From assembly GCA_019671005.1 (NCBI GenBank), contig CM033726.1, positions 21,203,657 to 21,267,656 on the forward strand: a DNA stretch of 64,000 nucleotides, in the 5' to 3' direction. The position numbers were made by a program, and so were the translations under genes. Origin of the DNA: Hibiscus mutabilis. Its lineage: Eukaryota > Streptophyta > Magnoliopsida > Malvales > Malvaceae. The notes beneath the pieces are model-generated. The model saw only the letters and a list, made by a program, of their open reading frames with translations, did not search any database and was not told the origin of the DNA. Of the stretch, positions 1-11,078 are shown one piece after another. Numbering within the stretch: position 1 is the first letter of the stretch; each line of letters opens with the position of its first letter.

Positions 1-645
1 CATCTAAAATGCTGCTACCAGGCAGCAGATGCACTGCTTACTTAAACGTGCATAACTTTCATTCCGTACGTCAGAATTTCAATTGGTTTACACCGTTGGA
101 AGCCTAACTTAATTGCCTTTCTAACCATATAGTCCTTGAATTTTATTTCTTTTCCAATTAATACAGTTTTTAGCTTAAAGATAGGGTAATTTACATCACT
201 GGACAGTTTGCACTGTCCCTAGTGTTTCTTCTCTACAATTCATTCTACAATCCAGAATTCAGTTATATTTTCTCCTAATGAATTTAGACATGTCAAGGCA
301 TTGTCCATAAAATTTTCATACGTAAATTCCCTTTATTCAATTTATGGTGAGTTTTCAAAGTTACTGCCCAGAACAGAGTTATCTGGGCCGATTTCACTAG
401 GCTAGATTTTTAGCTTCATAGTTCCTCTAAACCAGATTCTAACATTATAATTTAACTTATTTTCATGTTCTTACATGTCTAGGTTAGTTTAATTCACTTA
501 TCTATGTGATCATAACAAGGCATTATAGTGCTAAGTTCAATTTGATCTATTTGATCAACAACATTCCTCTAATTCACCATTTGAGCAGTCCATTACCTAG
601 CTTTAACTAATCCAATTATATGAACTCATTTTCCAGCAAGCTAAT
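1..645. other. Old repeat-like flank, no gene
   Basis: AT-rich sequence without a credible ORF. Its style (phrases such as 'tggtgagttttcaaag' and 'gtccttgaattttat') resembles the interior of the large solo LTR at 48860-52714, so it may be a degenerate LTR of a Tekay/Del-like element. That link is by eye only. The last five bases (641-645, CTAAT) are the left target-site duplication of E0. The same sequence appears to continue at 9736-9772 and 21603-22454 after the inserted elements. Confidence 0.4.
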
Positions 646-2237
646 TGTTAACTCTCCAAAAGTATTGTTTTTAATGCCAATCTTACAATGCTTTTGCTTG
701 TTTTTGTGCATTTAGTTGCATTAGGATGTTAAAACCATGCATTTGCATAAGGAGTTTAGAAATCTGTCTATGCCAGTGTGAAGGGTTGTTTTGTTGGTAG
801 TTTTGCAGGTTTGGCATAGGATTTGGCTTAGAAAAGCAACAACATGAAGGAATGCCAAAGGAAATGTCAGACGCTATTGGCATAGATGGACTAGACAATG
901 CCAAGCACTAGTTGGCAGAGAAGTGAACTTGATGCCACGCCAAGAAGCTATTGGACCCCGAAAAAATAGGAAATGATCTGGCTCTGAAAAGATACCAATT
1001 GGATCAATCTCTGAAAAAATAGCGGATAAGATGGTGCCAAGACTTGTTGGCAGATTCATGCCAAGCTTGGACGCCAAGGCAGCGTCAACAGTATGATGTC
1101 AGCCCTAGCCTGATCAGCGCTCATTCAAATTTGGATAAGATGATAATCCCTTATCCCTTGGGCAGTTGAAGTTCAAAATTTGAAGTGCTAATCCTATCCC
1201 TTCCTCACACGCCTATTTAAACACCAACCAATCTAGCATTTGGGGGAGCGAAGAAGATCTGAGTGAGGAGTTGGTGTGTGACGATTGACAACCGGCTGCA
1301 CCTAGGAAGGGTGGTCCGACCAACTTGGCCAAGAAGCCTGGATCTTGAAGGGCTACATCGATAGACCCCTTCTAGCCTATTTTCTCTTTCAAGTTATTTT
1401 ATTTTGTTTTAAATGATGATGTACTTGGGAAACTTTTGTGGTTTTTTGGTTAAGTCCCTCACCATGGAATAATTTCATAGTTGGTGGGGGATGTTTGCAT
1501 TGAACGCTATTTTTATGTTTTAGTTTTTAATAATAAATCCTCCTTGGCAATGTTTTCACTATTTGGCATACTTTAATATTTCCTAAATACTATGCCAAGC
1601 GAGCGAGAGCTGGCACTTTTGGCCTATTGCTCCTCAATATCCTAATAGACTTGGGGTGGCAACGATTAAGTTGTTGTATACTGAGGAGAGAAGCTTCGAG
1701 AGAAGTCGTTCAAGTAGATGAACTTACTTCGGGAGTGAAATCTACCCCTTAGGAGTATAGATTGGATCTTAATCAAATTGGTTTATTTAAAAGCATGCAC
1801 TATAGAGATATAGGGTTTTTACATGATCAATTTAGGGCAATGATCATCGAGAGAGGCTTTGCTAATTTTGAATATGCTCGGCAAACAATGGCAAGACAGG
1901 TTGTTATTAAAGGCTGGCACGACATGTATAGCGTGAAATCCAAGCATTCTCTGCCAACGCTCATCATTCATTGACAACGTCTTACTTTCATTTGTTTTAT
2001 TTTATTTCAATTATTTCCAAAACAAACTTCACAACAAAACAACTTTTACTCAAGGCAAGTAACAATCAAGCAATTGAATTCCAAGTCAATCTCTGTGGGA
2101 TCGATACTCAGCTTACCAGCTGTATTACTTGCAAACCGTGTATACTTTCATGCAAAAGACTCATCTTGGCATGTTTTTATACTTTCCAACACATATCTTT
2201 TGCCACTTTTGCTAGCACTTCACCTAGAGAGTCTACA
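646..2237 (+). repeat. E0 5' LTR
   Basis: 1592 bp, TGTTAACTCTCCAAAAG... to ...GAGAGTCTACA. The start aligns with the TGTTAAGTGTTCAAAAG start of E2-E4 LTRs. A TATA-like tract (ctatttaaacacc) lies near 1202-1214. The last 200 bp ('ctgtgggatcgatactcag' near 2094) recur at 9536-9730 as the 3' LTR remnant. The LTR is rich in TGCCA/TTGGCA half-sites, several facing each other (for example 898-917 and 1036-1054). Confidence 0.8.
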
Positions 2238-2243
2238 AGTTTT

Positions 2244-2262
2244 TGGCGTCGTTTTTGGGGAT
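2244..2262 (+). other. E0 primer-binding site (tRNA-Asp type, diverged)
   Basis: TGGCGTCGTTTTTGGGGAT begins six bases after the LTR end. It differs at four positions from the E1 PBS, which matches the 3' end of plant tRNA-Asp. All four changes give T, fitting long decay. Confidence 0.7.
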
Positions 2263-2327
2263 TGCAACGGAATTGATTGTTTTTAAATTCTTACTTGTCT
2301 TTCTTTTATTTTTATTTTTGTCGGTGT

Positions 2328-2625
2328 ATGACTAGAAGCCATCCTGTGGTGAATGAGTGGCCATACGATCCGAAAATTGAGAAAACCTTGCAGAGGTTAA
2401 AAAGAAGATTTCGAGAGATGGAAAACCAAGGTAATGGAGGGAATGGTGTGGTGAACAATAGACGAAATCCACTTAATAATGAGATACCACCACCACCACC
2501 ACCTGCTGTCCCAGTTGTTAATGAGAGACCGATTAGAGAACATTCGGCACCAACCATTGACAATTTGATGCCAGGAATTGTTGGCACAGAGGTAAACGCT
2601 GTCAATTTTGAACTTAATTCGGTAA
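2328..2625 (+). pseudogene. gag: E0 gag, 5' part
   Basis: This is the N-terminal part of a capsid (Gag) polyprotein. The ATG at 2328 matches the E1 gag start: MTRSHP here and MTRARP in E1, both followed by a conserved DPKIE-TLQRL-RR stretch. A short proline run and an acidic/asparagine-rich segment follow. The reading frame is open to the V-M codons at 2623-2628, where the family B LTR interrupts it and supplies a stop at once. The frame continues at 6092 after the insertion. I judge this a decayed relative of the E1 gag because the same landmarks occur in order. Confidence 0.75.
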
Positions 2626-5600
2626 TGTAACCCCCTTGACCCGGCCTAGACGCCCAACCGAACCAAGAAAGTTACATTAGGTTTGACGTAGCAAACCGAA
2701 GAGATATAACCAAACCTGGTCCCTTTTTTTCCTTTTTATCTTATCTAGATGCCAATTATTAACCCTACATGTTAATGCAGATATTAGGTGCAACCCCAAC
2801 TCAATCGGGCATCAACTTGACATCCAATTGATCACGTTTGCAATTTAGGGACCAAATTGCAAATACAAAGGATTCTAGGATTAAAGCTCACTTTTAGGTT
2901 ACCAACCTTCAATTGGTCAGGTTCCAATCTTTCATTTCAAATTTTAGCTCAATCCAATCATTCTACCACATGTAATTGCATCAGCAAGAATTAGGGATTA
3001 AATGCAAAGAAAGCATAACTGCCCAAAAGTGACATTCACTGAATAAACGGTCATCCGTATCGAAACGAGTAAGCCCGTACCAATACAGTTTGAAACACCC
3101 TGTTTCGATACACCACCAAGCCGTATCGATACACCTAACTAAAATACCAAACTTTTGAAATATTTTAAATCATACCGATACGGTTTCCCAAGTGTTTCAA
3201 TACGCGAGTTCATGTTGCAAAAGTGAATTCCAGAGGCTAAAACTCCTATCTAAACGCCCATCCCCGTATCGGAATGCCAGGCCAAATTTGCCTAGGCGTA
3301 TCGAAACAAACAAAGCCTGTATCGATCCCACAAGCCTGAAATTGCCTAGCCGTACCGATACGGTCCCCCGCGTATCGGTACGCCTTGGCCTGTAATGTCA
3401 CATTTGGCTGATTTTTCACCCCAAAAGTATACTCGAACCACCCCAACATGTCAAACACATCTCATACCAACTAGCATCGTAATTCTAACAACTCAACAAG
3501 GATTCATGCATCAAAGAGGATATCTATAGGCACGCTTCCTAATATGAATCCAACCAACATATCAAAATATAAACCAACACCAAAAACAATCCTTATAGGC
3601 CATTTACAACCCAAGAGCAACTAAAGAAACATGCTCAAACAGGGAGTTCCACAAAACATCTCCCAAAGTACAACAAGTTCCCCATTTCCATTATTCATTA
3701 TAGTCTAAACCAAAACATACATTGGAAACAAGTCTTGACAAGATCCCCTTGCTTCTTGCTGCCTTCCAAGACCTCAATTATCAGCATTGATGGACAACGA
3801 GAGCGTAAGCACACAAGGCTTAGTGAGGAGTGCTAAAAAACAAACACCATCAATGCATTTAAAACCATTTACTTAACATCATCCTTTGAAACCCCATGCC
3901 CTTTGAAAACATGCACTTTACACCATTAAAACCAACATATTAAACCATATGCTACATGTATCATTATTCAATAGCAAGTCACATTGCTAACCCTCCACTT
4001 AAGCCTTCCCATGCATTACTACCAAATGGAAAGCTTAAGGAGAAACATGTATAAACCACATTATACAATATATACATTCCAGTGATACATTGACAATTAT
4101 ATTGGCTTTCAAGTGATCATTAACAAGTCCATTGACAAAAGAGTTCATCAGATACACGGATTCAACAAGTGTCAACCCAACACTTCAAGCCATCTAAACC
4201 GGAATAGCTATACAATCACAATCGCAGTACATTAACAATCTGGTACAATAACAACCGGGTACCATAACAACCCACGGGGACACCCACCTCAATCATCGGT
4301 TAGACGCTTAATCCACTAACGGGAGTATTCAGTACTGTTTAACCCCTCTACCATTAGGGTACTTGGATGGTGTATTCGGTATGTCGTATAAACCCCTCAA
4401 CATCCAAGGCGAATTATTTACAATGCACTCAATCCTATGACCGGCCAACTATATCCGATAACAATTTTAAAACCATATCACTTGCCAATATAATTAACCA
4501 TTTTAACATTTACCTCACTGTTTTTAACAAGATTAAGCCACACCATTTTTCCCAGCAACAACCATGCTTTAAAACACAAGTATAAACCATACTTACAAGG
4601 ACCACTTACCATGTGCATCCTTCAGCATTACATGCTCAAAAACAGTATATCAAATACTTTAAAACATGCTTAAATAGTAGGTATCATGTAAATCAAAACA
4701 AGTGCATAAAACCATTTCCCTACTAGCACGACTGAGAGAGTAAAATCACTTTACTTACTTTCGAGATTAGGTAAGCGTTTCAAGCTCTACCTAAACTCCC
4801 AACAACCACCTTTAAAACATTCCAAAGCTAGAATCCACAATTTCACTCACCGATACGCAAAACCTCGATTCCCCGAAGCAAAATCAAGTATCCGAAGCCT
4901 CTAACACTTCACCAATCACTTTCGGATTAACCTCCCCTGTTTTTACCACAAAAGGACAGAGGATTAATGCATCATAATGCATTCCAAATACAACAACCAC
5001 AATCCTTCTCGGATTTCCACAAAACCTTCACAAATAACCCTCCACAACAACCGAAAACATAACCAAAACACTTCGATTCACAACCCAGCCTACATCTATC
5101 AATCTAGCATCACTTTTAACACCAAAACACATCTAAAAACAGATTCAAAACAACCTACCACCTCCAGCAACCTTACAACCACAAGAACACCACAAAACCT
5201 CAAAACTAACAACCTAAACAAATAGAGATTCTTAAGTTTTAGGATTCCATCAATAAAAATCACTTCTCAACATTATTAAACATTCGAAATATGAATCAAA
5301 GCAACCTTACTTACTGGAAATCAGATCCAATTCGCGAATCAACTCATTTTCCCCAAATGACTGAATTAAACAATAGAAAATCATCAAAATCAGATTAGAA
5401 ACACAAAAACAAGGATCAAATGATTGGGAATTTCAATAAAGAACCATACAATAGAGGATATCTCAGACCTTACTCCTATTATGAAGTTTCTCCCTCAATT
5501 GATTTGTGAAAAGCTAAGAAAACACAAGATTTCAATGAGATTTTACATAAACAATCTTTATAAAACAATTTGAAACAATAAAATCAAGTTAGAAATCACC

Positions 5601-6090
5601 TCACCTCTGGAAATTTGATGAAAACGTGGTTGTTTGGCTGAGGAGAGAATGGAGAGAAAAAGTTGAGAGAAAATGACGTGATTTTTTTATTGGAAAAGAT
5701 AACTAACTTTTTAACAAAATCCTCTTTAATTTCTAATTAAACCACATGTTAAAATAAGTCAAATCAAGGGAGAAATCATCATAAACCAATTGGTAAAACA
5801 GCTCCTTAAAGATTCTAAGTATTTGTCCCTTTTCATTTTAGTCACTTAAAAACAAATTTTAAAACTTTCATTTTGGTCACTAACCAAAATGTCCATCTTC
5901 CAAAACTTATTTTTCAAAAATTGATTCCACCATTATTAAATACATAATTAATAATGATTTTTAAGCATTTTCCATAATTTTTCCAACACCAAAAATATAC
6001 GATCCTGAAACCGACTCGAATCTCTACTCCGATCTACCAAACCGTCTAATAATCCACTAAATTGCTAGGTCCTAAAACCGGGTCATTACA
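2626..6090 (+). mobile_element. Solo LTR of family B (large Ty3/gypsy-type LTR)
   Basis: A 3465-bp sequence starting TGTAACCCCCTTGACC and ending GGGTCATTACA, inserted in E0 gag. The flanks are GGTAA (2621-2625) and TGTAA (6091-6095), a duplication with one mismatch. Removing the insert plus one duplication rejoins the gag frame (V-M-I-Q-T-L-L). TGTAAC...TTACA ends on very long LTRs are common in the Tekay/Del chromovirus group, so I infer a solo LTR of that kind. No long ORF, PBS or internal region is visible. It holds a cluster of GTATCGATAC-like palindromes near 3055-3390. Confidence 0.75.
3050..3392 (+). repeat. Cluster of GTAYCGRTAC-like palindromes in family B LTR
   Basis: At least ten variants of the palindrome occur in about 340 bp, for example cgtatcgaaacg (3056), gccgtatcgatacacc (3120), ataccgatacgg (3173), tgtatcgatccc (3319) and ccgtaccgatacgg (3351). 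The centre is usually CpG. The same cluster recurs in the other family B copies at 48842-52990, 53756-54020 and 56706-56846. Confidence 0.75.
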
Positions 6091-7409
6091 TGTAATGATT
6101 CAAACTCTTTTGAATGTAGGTCAGTTTGATGGAGCACTTACTGGAGATTCGAGGTAGCATTTGAAGCAGTTCATGGAGATTTGCCTGCTATTCTAACAAA
6201 ATGGAGTACCTGAAGATACCGTGAAGCTAAAGTTATTTACTTTCTCTTTGAGAGACAGATCAAAGGCTTGGCTTAACTCCTTGCCACCTGGCTCAGTTAC
6301 TTCATGGGTAGACCTATGCCAGAATTTTTTGACAAGAATCTAGCCGCCAACACTCACTACCAAGCTGTGAGGTGAGATAATTACATTCAGACAGGCTGAG
6401 GATGAGACCTTATATGATGCTTGGGAACGATTTAAAGACCTGTTGAGGAGGTTTCCTATGCATGGATTCCTGAATTGGACCCAGATCCAGACCTTTTACA
6501 ACAGGTTAAATGCACAAAACGAGGACTATCGTTGATGCTTCAGCAGCTGGCTCATTGCTTGACAAGACATATACTGAGGCTGTTAACATTTTAGAAAGGA
6601 TTGCAATCAATGATTTTGAATATCCTGTTGCGAGACTTGGGACCAAAACTAAAACCAATGGGAAATTTCAGGTTGAATAACTAACTTTCATTCATGCCGC
6701 GATTTCCAACCTTACCAGCATGGTGAGAACACTACAAAAGAACAATGAGGCCCAAGAAGTCAAAGCATTAGACCATTTCTGTATAATTTGTGGAGAGAAT
6801 CATCATGTGGATGAATGCCCTACCAACCCTGAATCGGTAAACTTTTTTGGCAATGTTAATCGTTACTATAATCCTAACTCCAATACTTATAATGCAGGTT
6901 GGAGACAACACCCTAGTTTAGAACGGGGAAATCAAGGAGGTAACTAGTACAATGCCCAGTGCCAGAATACCCAGAGGCAAAACGACAATGGCATGCCCAC
7001 ATTCTATCAGAATGCCATGCCACTGAAAGCTCAAAACAATTTTCAGCAAGGGCAGAGATTCAACCAAGGAGGCACTCTCACAGAGTACATGGAGAGGAAT
7101 AATGCCACAGTCTAGAGTTTGGCAGCATCAATGATGAACTTGGAAGTTCAGATTGGACAAATTGCCAATGCACTCAGCAACCAACCCCAAGGAACATTGT
7201 CAAGTGACACAGAAGATGCCTAGCACAAAGAAAATGAGCAATGTAAAGCCATAACTCTTCAGAACGGTAAGCAGTGTGAGGTGGAGAAGGCTGCCAAGCA
7301 GCCAGTTAACTGCCAAATCGAGAAACCAGTGCCAGCAGATAATCCCAGTGAGGTAGAGAAAGAGCAACCAAAAGCAGATGATGCCAGCACCGATGCCAGA
7401 TAGCATACC
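6091..7409 (+). pseudogene. gag: E0 gag, 3' part with zinc knuckle
   Basis: This continues the capsid polyprotein after the family B insertion. Near the start, text equivalent to E1's GQFGG segment is present, and an in-frame TAG lies at 6155-6157. A later frame carries a zinc knuckle at 6780-6818 (CIICGENHHVDEC, spacing C-X2-C-X3-H-X4-C), then a Q/N-rich region and a lysine/glutamate-rich tail. Frameshifts separate the segments. Unlike E1-E4 it has no A-S-A-T tandem array, but TGCCA half-sites are frequent. It ends at 7409 where a minus-strand Athila LTR begins, so no protease or RT remains. Confidence 0.7.
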
Positions 7410-8916
7410 TGTTGCACGTAATAAGTGCTCCGTAATTGTGCAAGTGTACACGTCGCAAGTTATAGTATTAAAGATATCGTCTCCATAGGGATTGGTGCCA
7501 CTTCAAGAATCTAATCTCTTGCACTGTAAAAAGAAAAAAAACACAAGTAGAAGATTGTAGGAGTTTAACTAACAACTAAACTAGAAAGCAAATAAGTAAA
7601 AGAAGATGTAATCAAATGAGAGAGAATAGGCCAGGTTATCATGAGTTGAGGTGTGATAGCCGATTGGATCGTCTTGGTAAAAGAGTGCAAGGGCAACTCA
7701 GTTGTCGTGGCAACTTGCGCAGCGGGGTTGCCTTGGTAACTAATTGACGGTTGCCTGGGCAACTGGCTGGGCAACTATTTGCGCGGCTGGGCAGCAACTT
7801 CAAGGTTCGGCAGAGCATTCTTCGATGGTTTCTTCTTATCCCTAAGTCAAAACTCTAGCTATTTGTGCATGCCTTGATAATACATCCCTACGTGAATCAA
7901 GGGTGAACAACAACGAATCTTACGCTCCTTTTAGCCGTTGAAATCTTTAACTTATTCCTAAGCCGGATTAATCTTCACCATCAATAGATTGAATAAAGAC
8001 CATACTCATTCGTTTCTTGAATCTAACTCTCCCGATATTAGATAAATAGATGAAGTTACGAGATCCTCTCCCAATTCACTCGCAAACAAGAATAAAAACC
8101 AAGAATGAGTAAACCTTGAATTGAAAGTGCAAACTCTTATTACCTAAACAAAATCCACTTGTTTCTCACAACCACAAAACACAATAACCTTAGCCAAATA
8201 GATTTAGTTCATGGCTAGGTTCTAAAGAAACACAAAACAAAGAATTCCTAACATAAACCTAATCGAACAAAGAAGAAAAAGATGAATAATGGTTGAAGCC
8301 TTTGTCGAAATCTCTCCCTCATTCTCTTGTCAAAATCTCTCACTTGCTCTCGTCGAAATCTCTCATTTTCTCCCTTTGGAGTTGACGGCTTGGTCCTCAA
8401 TTTATAGGGCTAGGTCAAAGTCTTTTTTGAGGAGGAAGTTAAGTTGGAATTAAATACTTTTAAAGAATATAATTCTTTATTATATTTAAATTCCTTCTAG
8501 ATCTTCTCCTATTTTCTTGGGATTTAATTTCTCTTTAACCTCTTCATGGAAATCAAACTCCTTTGGGATTTAACTTTGCTCCACTTCATCTTGGGTTTAT
8601 CTAGTCATCAATTTTGACTGCCATATCATCTTATTCCTTATCGACAATTGCCCTGGCAACTAGCTCGGCATCTCCTTCATGCATTGCCCTGGCAACTGGT
8701 TCCAGCCTTGCTTTGGCAAGTGATTCTGCACAAACACAAAAACACACCAAAGCAGTATCTTTTTCCACAAAATTAAGCAAAATATGAAATCAAGCTTGTC
8801 CACCAAGGAAACAATGCAAACATGCATGGATGGCTAATAATGCAACTAATATGAGCCTATTCTAGCAATAATATGAATAAAAAGGGTAATAAAATAGTAC
8901 TTTTGAACACTTAACA
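7410..8916 (-). repeat. Athila 3' LTR (TGTTAAG subfamily)
   Basis: 1507 bp. The minus-strand start is TGTTAAGTGTTCAAAAG (ending at 8916) and the end is ...TTACGTGCAACA (beginning at 7410). It includes about two copies of the 36-bp repeat near 8640-8710 and the TTGCC/GGCAA cluster near 7690-7770. Confidence 0.85.
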
Positions 8917-9437
8917 CACCCCCAAACTCGAACTATTGCTTGTCCTCAAGCAATGCAAACTAATAATTACCCACCAAGACTTCAATTTTCACAAACTTAG
9001 CTTTGAACTTGATTTCAATTCTTAGAACTGTGGCACAAAGTATGATTGGATTTTCATTTTTCGGGAAACTTAGGAGTTACTCGGAATCAAACTATAATGC
9101 TTGTGAGTGTGTGCGGAGTTGTATGCAAGTTGATTTTTCGGATTCGATGCAAACAAGAGGTTTTCAAATTACTTCATTGGGTTCTTTTAACATGTTTTAA
9201 CTAGAGCCGGTTTCAGGCACATCTAGTGTTTTGTTTTTAGTTTTCTTAAGTCAATTAATTTATTCGACTAGAGCTGATTTTGGGCACCTCTAGTGATCAA
9301 TTTTTAGCACATACCAGAGCCAATTTCGGGCACCTCTAGTATTCATCCAATTTTTATTCTAATCCCCCAACTTTTTAACTATCAACCTAAGTTCGCTAGA
9401 ATTCCTTAAATCAATCAAGCCACACAGTGTTTCATCA
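7410..9437 (-). mobile_element. Truncated Athila copy (3' LTR plus 3' noncoding block)
   Basis: Read on the minus strand this is an E2/E3-type 3' LTR (7410-8916), preceded by its PPT (8917-8931) and by the noncoding block with CTAGAG hairpin repeats (9204-9345). The element stops abruptly near 9437, where E0's own 3' LTR end begins. Everything upstream (env-like gene, gag-pol, 5' LTR) is missing. The junction has a short T-run in common, so a deletion that removed most of this copy and much of E0 is the simplest explanation. Confidence 0.75.
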
Positions 9438-9730
9438 AGTTTTACTCAAGGCAAGTAACAATTATTTCAATTATTTCCAATTATTTGTTTTATTTTATTT
9501 CAATTATTTCCAAAACAAACTTCACAACAAAACAACTTTTACTCAAGGCAAGTAACAATCAAGCAATTCAATTCCAAGTCAATCTCTGTGGGATCGATAC
9601 TCAGCTTACCAGCTATTTTACTTGCAGACCATGTATACTTGCATGCAAAAGACTCATCTTGGCACGTTTTTATACTTTCCAACACATATCTTTTGCCACT
9701 TTTGCCAGCACTTCACCTAGAGAGTATACA
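9438..9730 (+). repeat. E0 3' LTR remnant
   Basis: The segment from about 9536 to 9730 matches the end of the E0 5' LTR (2038-2237), including 'ctgtgggatcgatactcag' and the cacttcacctagagag end. It terminates ...TATACA, directly followed by CTAAT, the E0 target duplication. A 22-bp start (ttttactcaaggcaag...) occurs twice, at 9440 and 9537, so about 97 bp is partly duplicated. Confidence 0.8.
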
Positions 9731-9986
9731 CTAATTACTCTATTCAAGTCTCAATTCACTTAGCAATGTGATTGATAAGTGTTCAAAAGTACTATTTTTC
9801 TTACCCTTTTTACTCATATTATTGTTAGACTTAGGCTCATATTAGTTGCATAATTAGCTATTTATGCATTAATCCATGTTTCCTTCCATCGTTGAGCTTG
9901 ATTACATAACTTGGTAGTTTTTGTGGAAAAGATGCTGCTTTGGTGTGCTTTGTGTGTGTATGTGCAGGATCACTTGCCAAAGCAAT

Positions 9987-10117
9987 GCCGAGCTAGTTGC
10001 CAGGGCAATGCATGAAGGAGATGCCGAGCTAGTTGCCAGGGCAATGCATGAAGGAGATGCCAAGCTAGTTGCCAGGGCAATGCATGAAGGAGACGCTGAG
10101 CCAGTTGCCATGGCATT
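9987..10117 (+). repeat. 36-bp LTR minisatellite carrying the 12-bp palindrome
   Basis: Units start at 9987, 10023 and 10059, with a partial fourth at 10095. Each reads gccgagctagttgccagggc followed by aatgcatgaaggagat, with few changes. Each full unit holds one strict TTGCCAGGGCAA (9997-10008, 10033-10044, 10069-10080). Because 36 is a multiple of three, several frames stay open across the array on both strands. I take that as a by-product of the repeat rather than a gene. Other LTR copies in the window have from about two to five units. Confidence 0.9.
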
Positions 10118-10360
10118 TGTCGAGAAAGACAAAATGCAATAGGGTTGTCGAAATTCATGACTTTACAAGCCCAAGATAACATGGAGCAAGGCCCAAGCCC
10201 AAAGGAATTTGATTGCCATGCAGAGATTAAAGAAGAATTAAATTCCAAGAAGATAGGAGAAGTTCTAATAGGAATAAAATTATAATAAAGAATTATATTC
10301 TTTAAAGTTAAATTAATTCCAACTCAAACTCCTCCTCAAAGAAGGACTTTGGCCTAGCCC

Positions 10361-10368
10361 TATAAATA
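10361..10368 (+). promoter_or_regulatory. TATA box of the E1 5' LTR
   Basis: TATAAATA in the context ggcctagccctataaatatc. It is conserved in the 3' LTR (20600-20610), and similar tracts occur at the same place in other copies. Genomic RNA would be expected to start about 30 bp downstream, so the 36-bp array lies in U3. Confidence 0.7.
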
Positions 10369-11017
10369 TCAAGGAGATTTCGACAAGATGAAGAGGGAGA
10401 GCATTAGGGGAAATTTTCGACAAGTCCAATAGAGAGAGGAAGAGGGAAATTTCGACAAGTCCAAGGGAGAAAGCAAGGGATTTTCGAAAAGCTTCATCTT
10501 TTCTTCCTTGTTCGATTGGGTTCATGCTAGGGATTGTTTATCTTGTGTTTCTTTGGAACCTAGCCATGAACTAAATCTACTTGGCTATGGTTATTGTGTT
10601 TTGTGGTTGTGAGAAACTATTGGTTTTTGTTTAGGTAATAAGAGTTTGCACTTTTCTATTTCAAGGTTTATTCATTCTTGGTTCTTATTATTGTTTGCGA
10701 GTGAATTGGGAGAGGATCTCGTGATTTCATCCATTTATCTAATATCGGGAGAGTTGGATTCAAGAAACGAATGAATATGATCTTTATTCAATCCAATGAT
10801 GGTGAAGATTAATTCGGCTTAGGAATAAGTTAAGGATTTCAACGGCTAAGAGGAGCGCAAGATTGGTTGTTGTTCACCCTTGATTCACGCAGGGATGTAT
10901 TATCAAGGCATGCACAGGTAGCTAGAGTTTTGACTTAGGGATAAGAAGAAACCATTGAAGAACGCTCCGCCGAACCTTGAAGTTGCTGCCCAGATGCCCA
11001 AGTAGTTGCCCAACTAG

Positions 11018-11078
11018 TTGCCCAGGCAACCATCGATTAGTTGCCAAGGCAACCCCGTTGTGCAAGTTGCCACGGCAA
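11018..11078. repeat. Cluster of three strict TTGCCNNGGCAA palindromes near LTR end
   Basis: Strict sites lie at 11018-11029 (CA centre), 11041-11052 (AA centre) and 11067-11078 (AC centre), with single half-sites around them (10996-11015, 11083-11088). The same three sites are kept in the 3' LTR (21248-21259, 21271-21282, 21297-21308). They sit downstream of the TATA box, so they would be present in the 5' leader of the genomic RNA. Confidence 0.85.

Larger units (their letters stand above)
646..9730 (+). mobile_element. E0: old Athila-like LTR retrotransposon, nested and decayed
   Basis: The element starts TGTTAAC at 646 and ends TATACA at 9730. It is flanked by an identical 5-bp duplication, CTAAT (641-645 and 9731-9735). 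It keeps a 1592-bp 5' LTR, a diverged PBS, gag remnants and about 290 bp of the 3' LTR end. Protease, RT, integrase, any env-like gene and most of the 3' LTR are missing. Two later insertions sit inside it: a family B solo LTR (2626-6090) and a truncated minus-strand Athila copy (7410-9437). Gag and LTR ends show it is related to E1-E4 but a clearly different subfamily. Confidence 0.8.

Noticed and set aside
1762..2286. Small ORFs in the E0 LTR (for example 70-101 codons)
   Set aside because: They overlap the LTR end in several frames and have no conserved counterpart at 9438-9730 beyond DNA similarity.
4977..5225. 82-codon N/T/Q-rich ORF in the family B LTR
   Set aside because: Composition only reflects the A/C-rich strand; no equivalent frame in the other family B copies.
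9902..10248. Minus-strand repeated ORFs (CIALATSS or WQLARHLLHALP repeats) over the LTR array
   Set aside because: They follow from a 36-bp unit being divisible by three; the array lies in U3 and copy number varies freely.
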